DNA of 5,521 nt from RGIG3528 sp964653855. Its GTDB lineage: Bacteria; Bacillota; Clostridia; Lachnospirales; Lachnospiraceae. The notes below the pieces were generated by a model that was not told where the DNA came from, ran no database searches, and was given only the letters and a program-made list of their open reading frames with translations. Position numbers and translations under genes: made by a program. How positions within the stretch are numbered: the first letter of the stretch is position 1; each line of letters starts with the position of its first letter. Below, piece by piece: positions 5,044 to 5,521 of this stretch. The stretch spans positions 1-5,521 of the forward strand of contig CAZZFV010000076.1 of NCBI GenBank assembly GCA_964653855.1. Reading direction: 5' to 3'.

Positions 5044-5521
5044 TTATGCAACGTAGTTTACCGTACTTGTGCCGTTGTCGATATAGCTTTGTGCGGTCAG
5101 GTCGTTGTCGCCGAGCTTTTCGTTTATTTCGTCAAGCGTAAGCTCTCTCTTGTTTTTGTTTGCCTTACCGTTTTCCTCGTTTTGTCCGGAACTGCCGTTT
5201 TTGTTGAATGCGAAATCCGAAACCGTAACTTCGATCGTGTCAACCTTTATACCCTGTTCGACAAGCTGCTCCTTAAACTGAATAAGGTTGCTTTCGATGG
5301 CTTCCTTTGCGACACGTGTTTCCGCTGTAAACTTTGCCGTAACCGTATTATCGGTTGACTCAATTTGTACGTTAACTTTCCCGAGGTGCTCAGGTGTAAG
5401 ACTTATTTCAAGATGAGTTGTATCGGGTGTAATGTTTATTTTGATTTGTTCCAAGATTTGGTCGGTAATCATCCTTATATCCGTTGCGGCGGCGGTATCT
5501 GTGATTACCGACCAAATCTTG
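5044..5521 (-). CDS. fliK: Flagellar hook-length control protein FliK, C-terminal part (5' end outside window)
   Basis: FliK is a secreted molecular ruler. Its C-terminal domain contacts FlhB in the export apparatus and switches secretion from hook to filament proteins once the hook is long enough. The visible 158 codons run open to the right edge, so the gene is partial. Residues about 18-100 fit the FliK C-terminal (Flg_hook) domain: an amphipathic start (ITDQILEQIKINI), the hallmark LTPEHLGKV at about 41-49, then a beta-rich VNVQIES...TAKFTAET segment, a helix (AKEAIESNLIQFKEQLVEQG) and IKVDTIEVTV. The last 58 residues form a polar Asn/Lys/Glu-rich tail typical of secreted FliK proteins. 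The stop TAA (5044-5046) lies 15 bp before flgD, implying co-transcription. The first seven visible residues may be artefactual because 5502-5521 is an exact inverted copy of 5452-5471. The family call rests on the domain signature and on the position before flgD. Confidence 0.88.
   Translation of the reverse strand, partial: KIWSVITDTAAATDIRMITDQILEQIKINITPDTTHLEISLTPEHLGKVNVQIESTDNTVTAKFTAETRVAKEAIESNLIQFKEQLVEQGIKVDTIEVTVSDFAFNKNGSSGQNEENGKANKNKRELTLDEINEKLGDNDLTAQSYIDNGTSTVNYVA
5452..5521. repeat. Perfect 20-bp inverted repeat at the right edge
   Basis: Positions 5452-5471 and 5502-5521 are exact reverse complements, separated by 30 bp, within the fliK coding frame. The outer arm ends exactly at the last base of the window. 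It may be a genuine hairpin or a fold-back artefact of library preparation or assembly. Confidence 0.85.

Noticed and set aside
1..5521. CRISPR array, transposon, tRNA or rRNA genes, or defence genes
   Set aside because: No spaced short direct repeats, transposase motifs, tRNA-like cloverleafs or rRNA-like stretches were seen; the only tandem repeat is coding and in frame with MotB.

Overview
The window is a stretch of a flagellar (fla/che-type) gene cluster with every gene on the minus strand, so it reads from right to left: fliK (3' part) - flgD - small TIGR02530-type flagellar operon gene - flgE - flbD - motA - motB (5' part). The gene order, Gram-positive-type Shine-Dalgarno sequences (AGGAGGT, AAGGAG), moderate-to-low GC, FlbD/SwrD next to motAB and the protein sequences all suggest a motile member of the Clostridia. 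From family knowledge, Lachnospiraceae (Roseburia/Butyrivibrio-like) is the best guess; this is inference, not a database result.

Layout. 5044-5521 holds the C-terminal hook-length-control domain of FliK. 3949-5028 is FlgD, the hook cap, with an unusual acidic Ser/Thr/Asp/Glu-rich extension and a C-terminal tail. 3551-3946 is a 131-residue conserved flagellar operon protein of unknown function. 3417-3550 is a non-coding leader with a sigma-D/sigma-28-like promoter and two stem-loops in front of the flgE Shine-Dalgarno. 1956-3416 is FlgE, the hook protein. 1873-1955 carries a perfect 10-bp hairpin between flgE and flbD. 1678-1872 is FlbD/SwrD. 1510-1677 is an AT-rich gap with a housekeeping-type promoter candidate. 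700-1509 is MotA. 1-697 is MotB, which enters a long, acidic, repeat-containing segment and leaves the window before its peptidoglycan-binding domain.

How the genes work together. FliK, FlgD and FlgE build the hook: FlgE polymerises under the FlgD cap and FliK measures length and triggers the export switch. MotA and MotB form the ion-driven stator that turns the rotor, and FlbD/SwrD is known in Bacillus subtilis to raise motor power. The intergenic signals suggest at least three expression blocks inside the cluster: fliK-flgD-orf131 by read-through, flgE with an added late-class promoter and a structured leader, and motAB with its own promoter.

The most interesting points are the sigma-D promoter plus hairpin leader of flgE, which resembles the logic of a CsrA-controlled hag leader; the acidic tandem-repeat insertion in MotB; the acidic tail of FlgD; and a perfect 20-bp inverted repeat at the very right edge, which may be an assembly fold-back artefact. 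I see no wholly new system here: the backbone is a conventional flagellar operon, and the novelty lies in the linkers and regulatory gaps.
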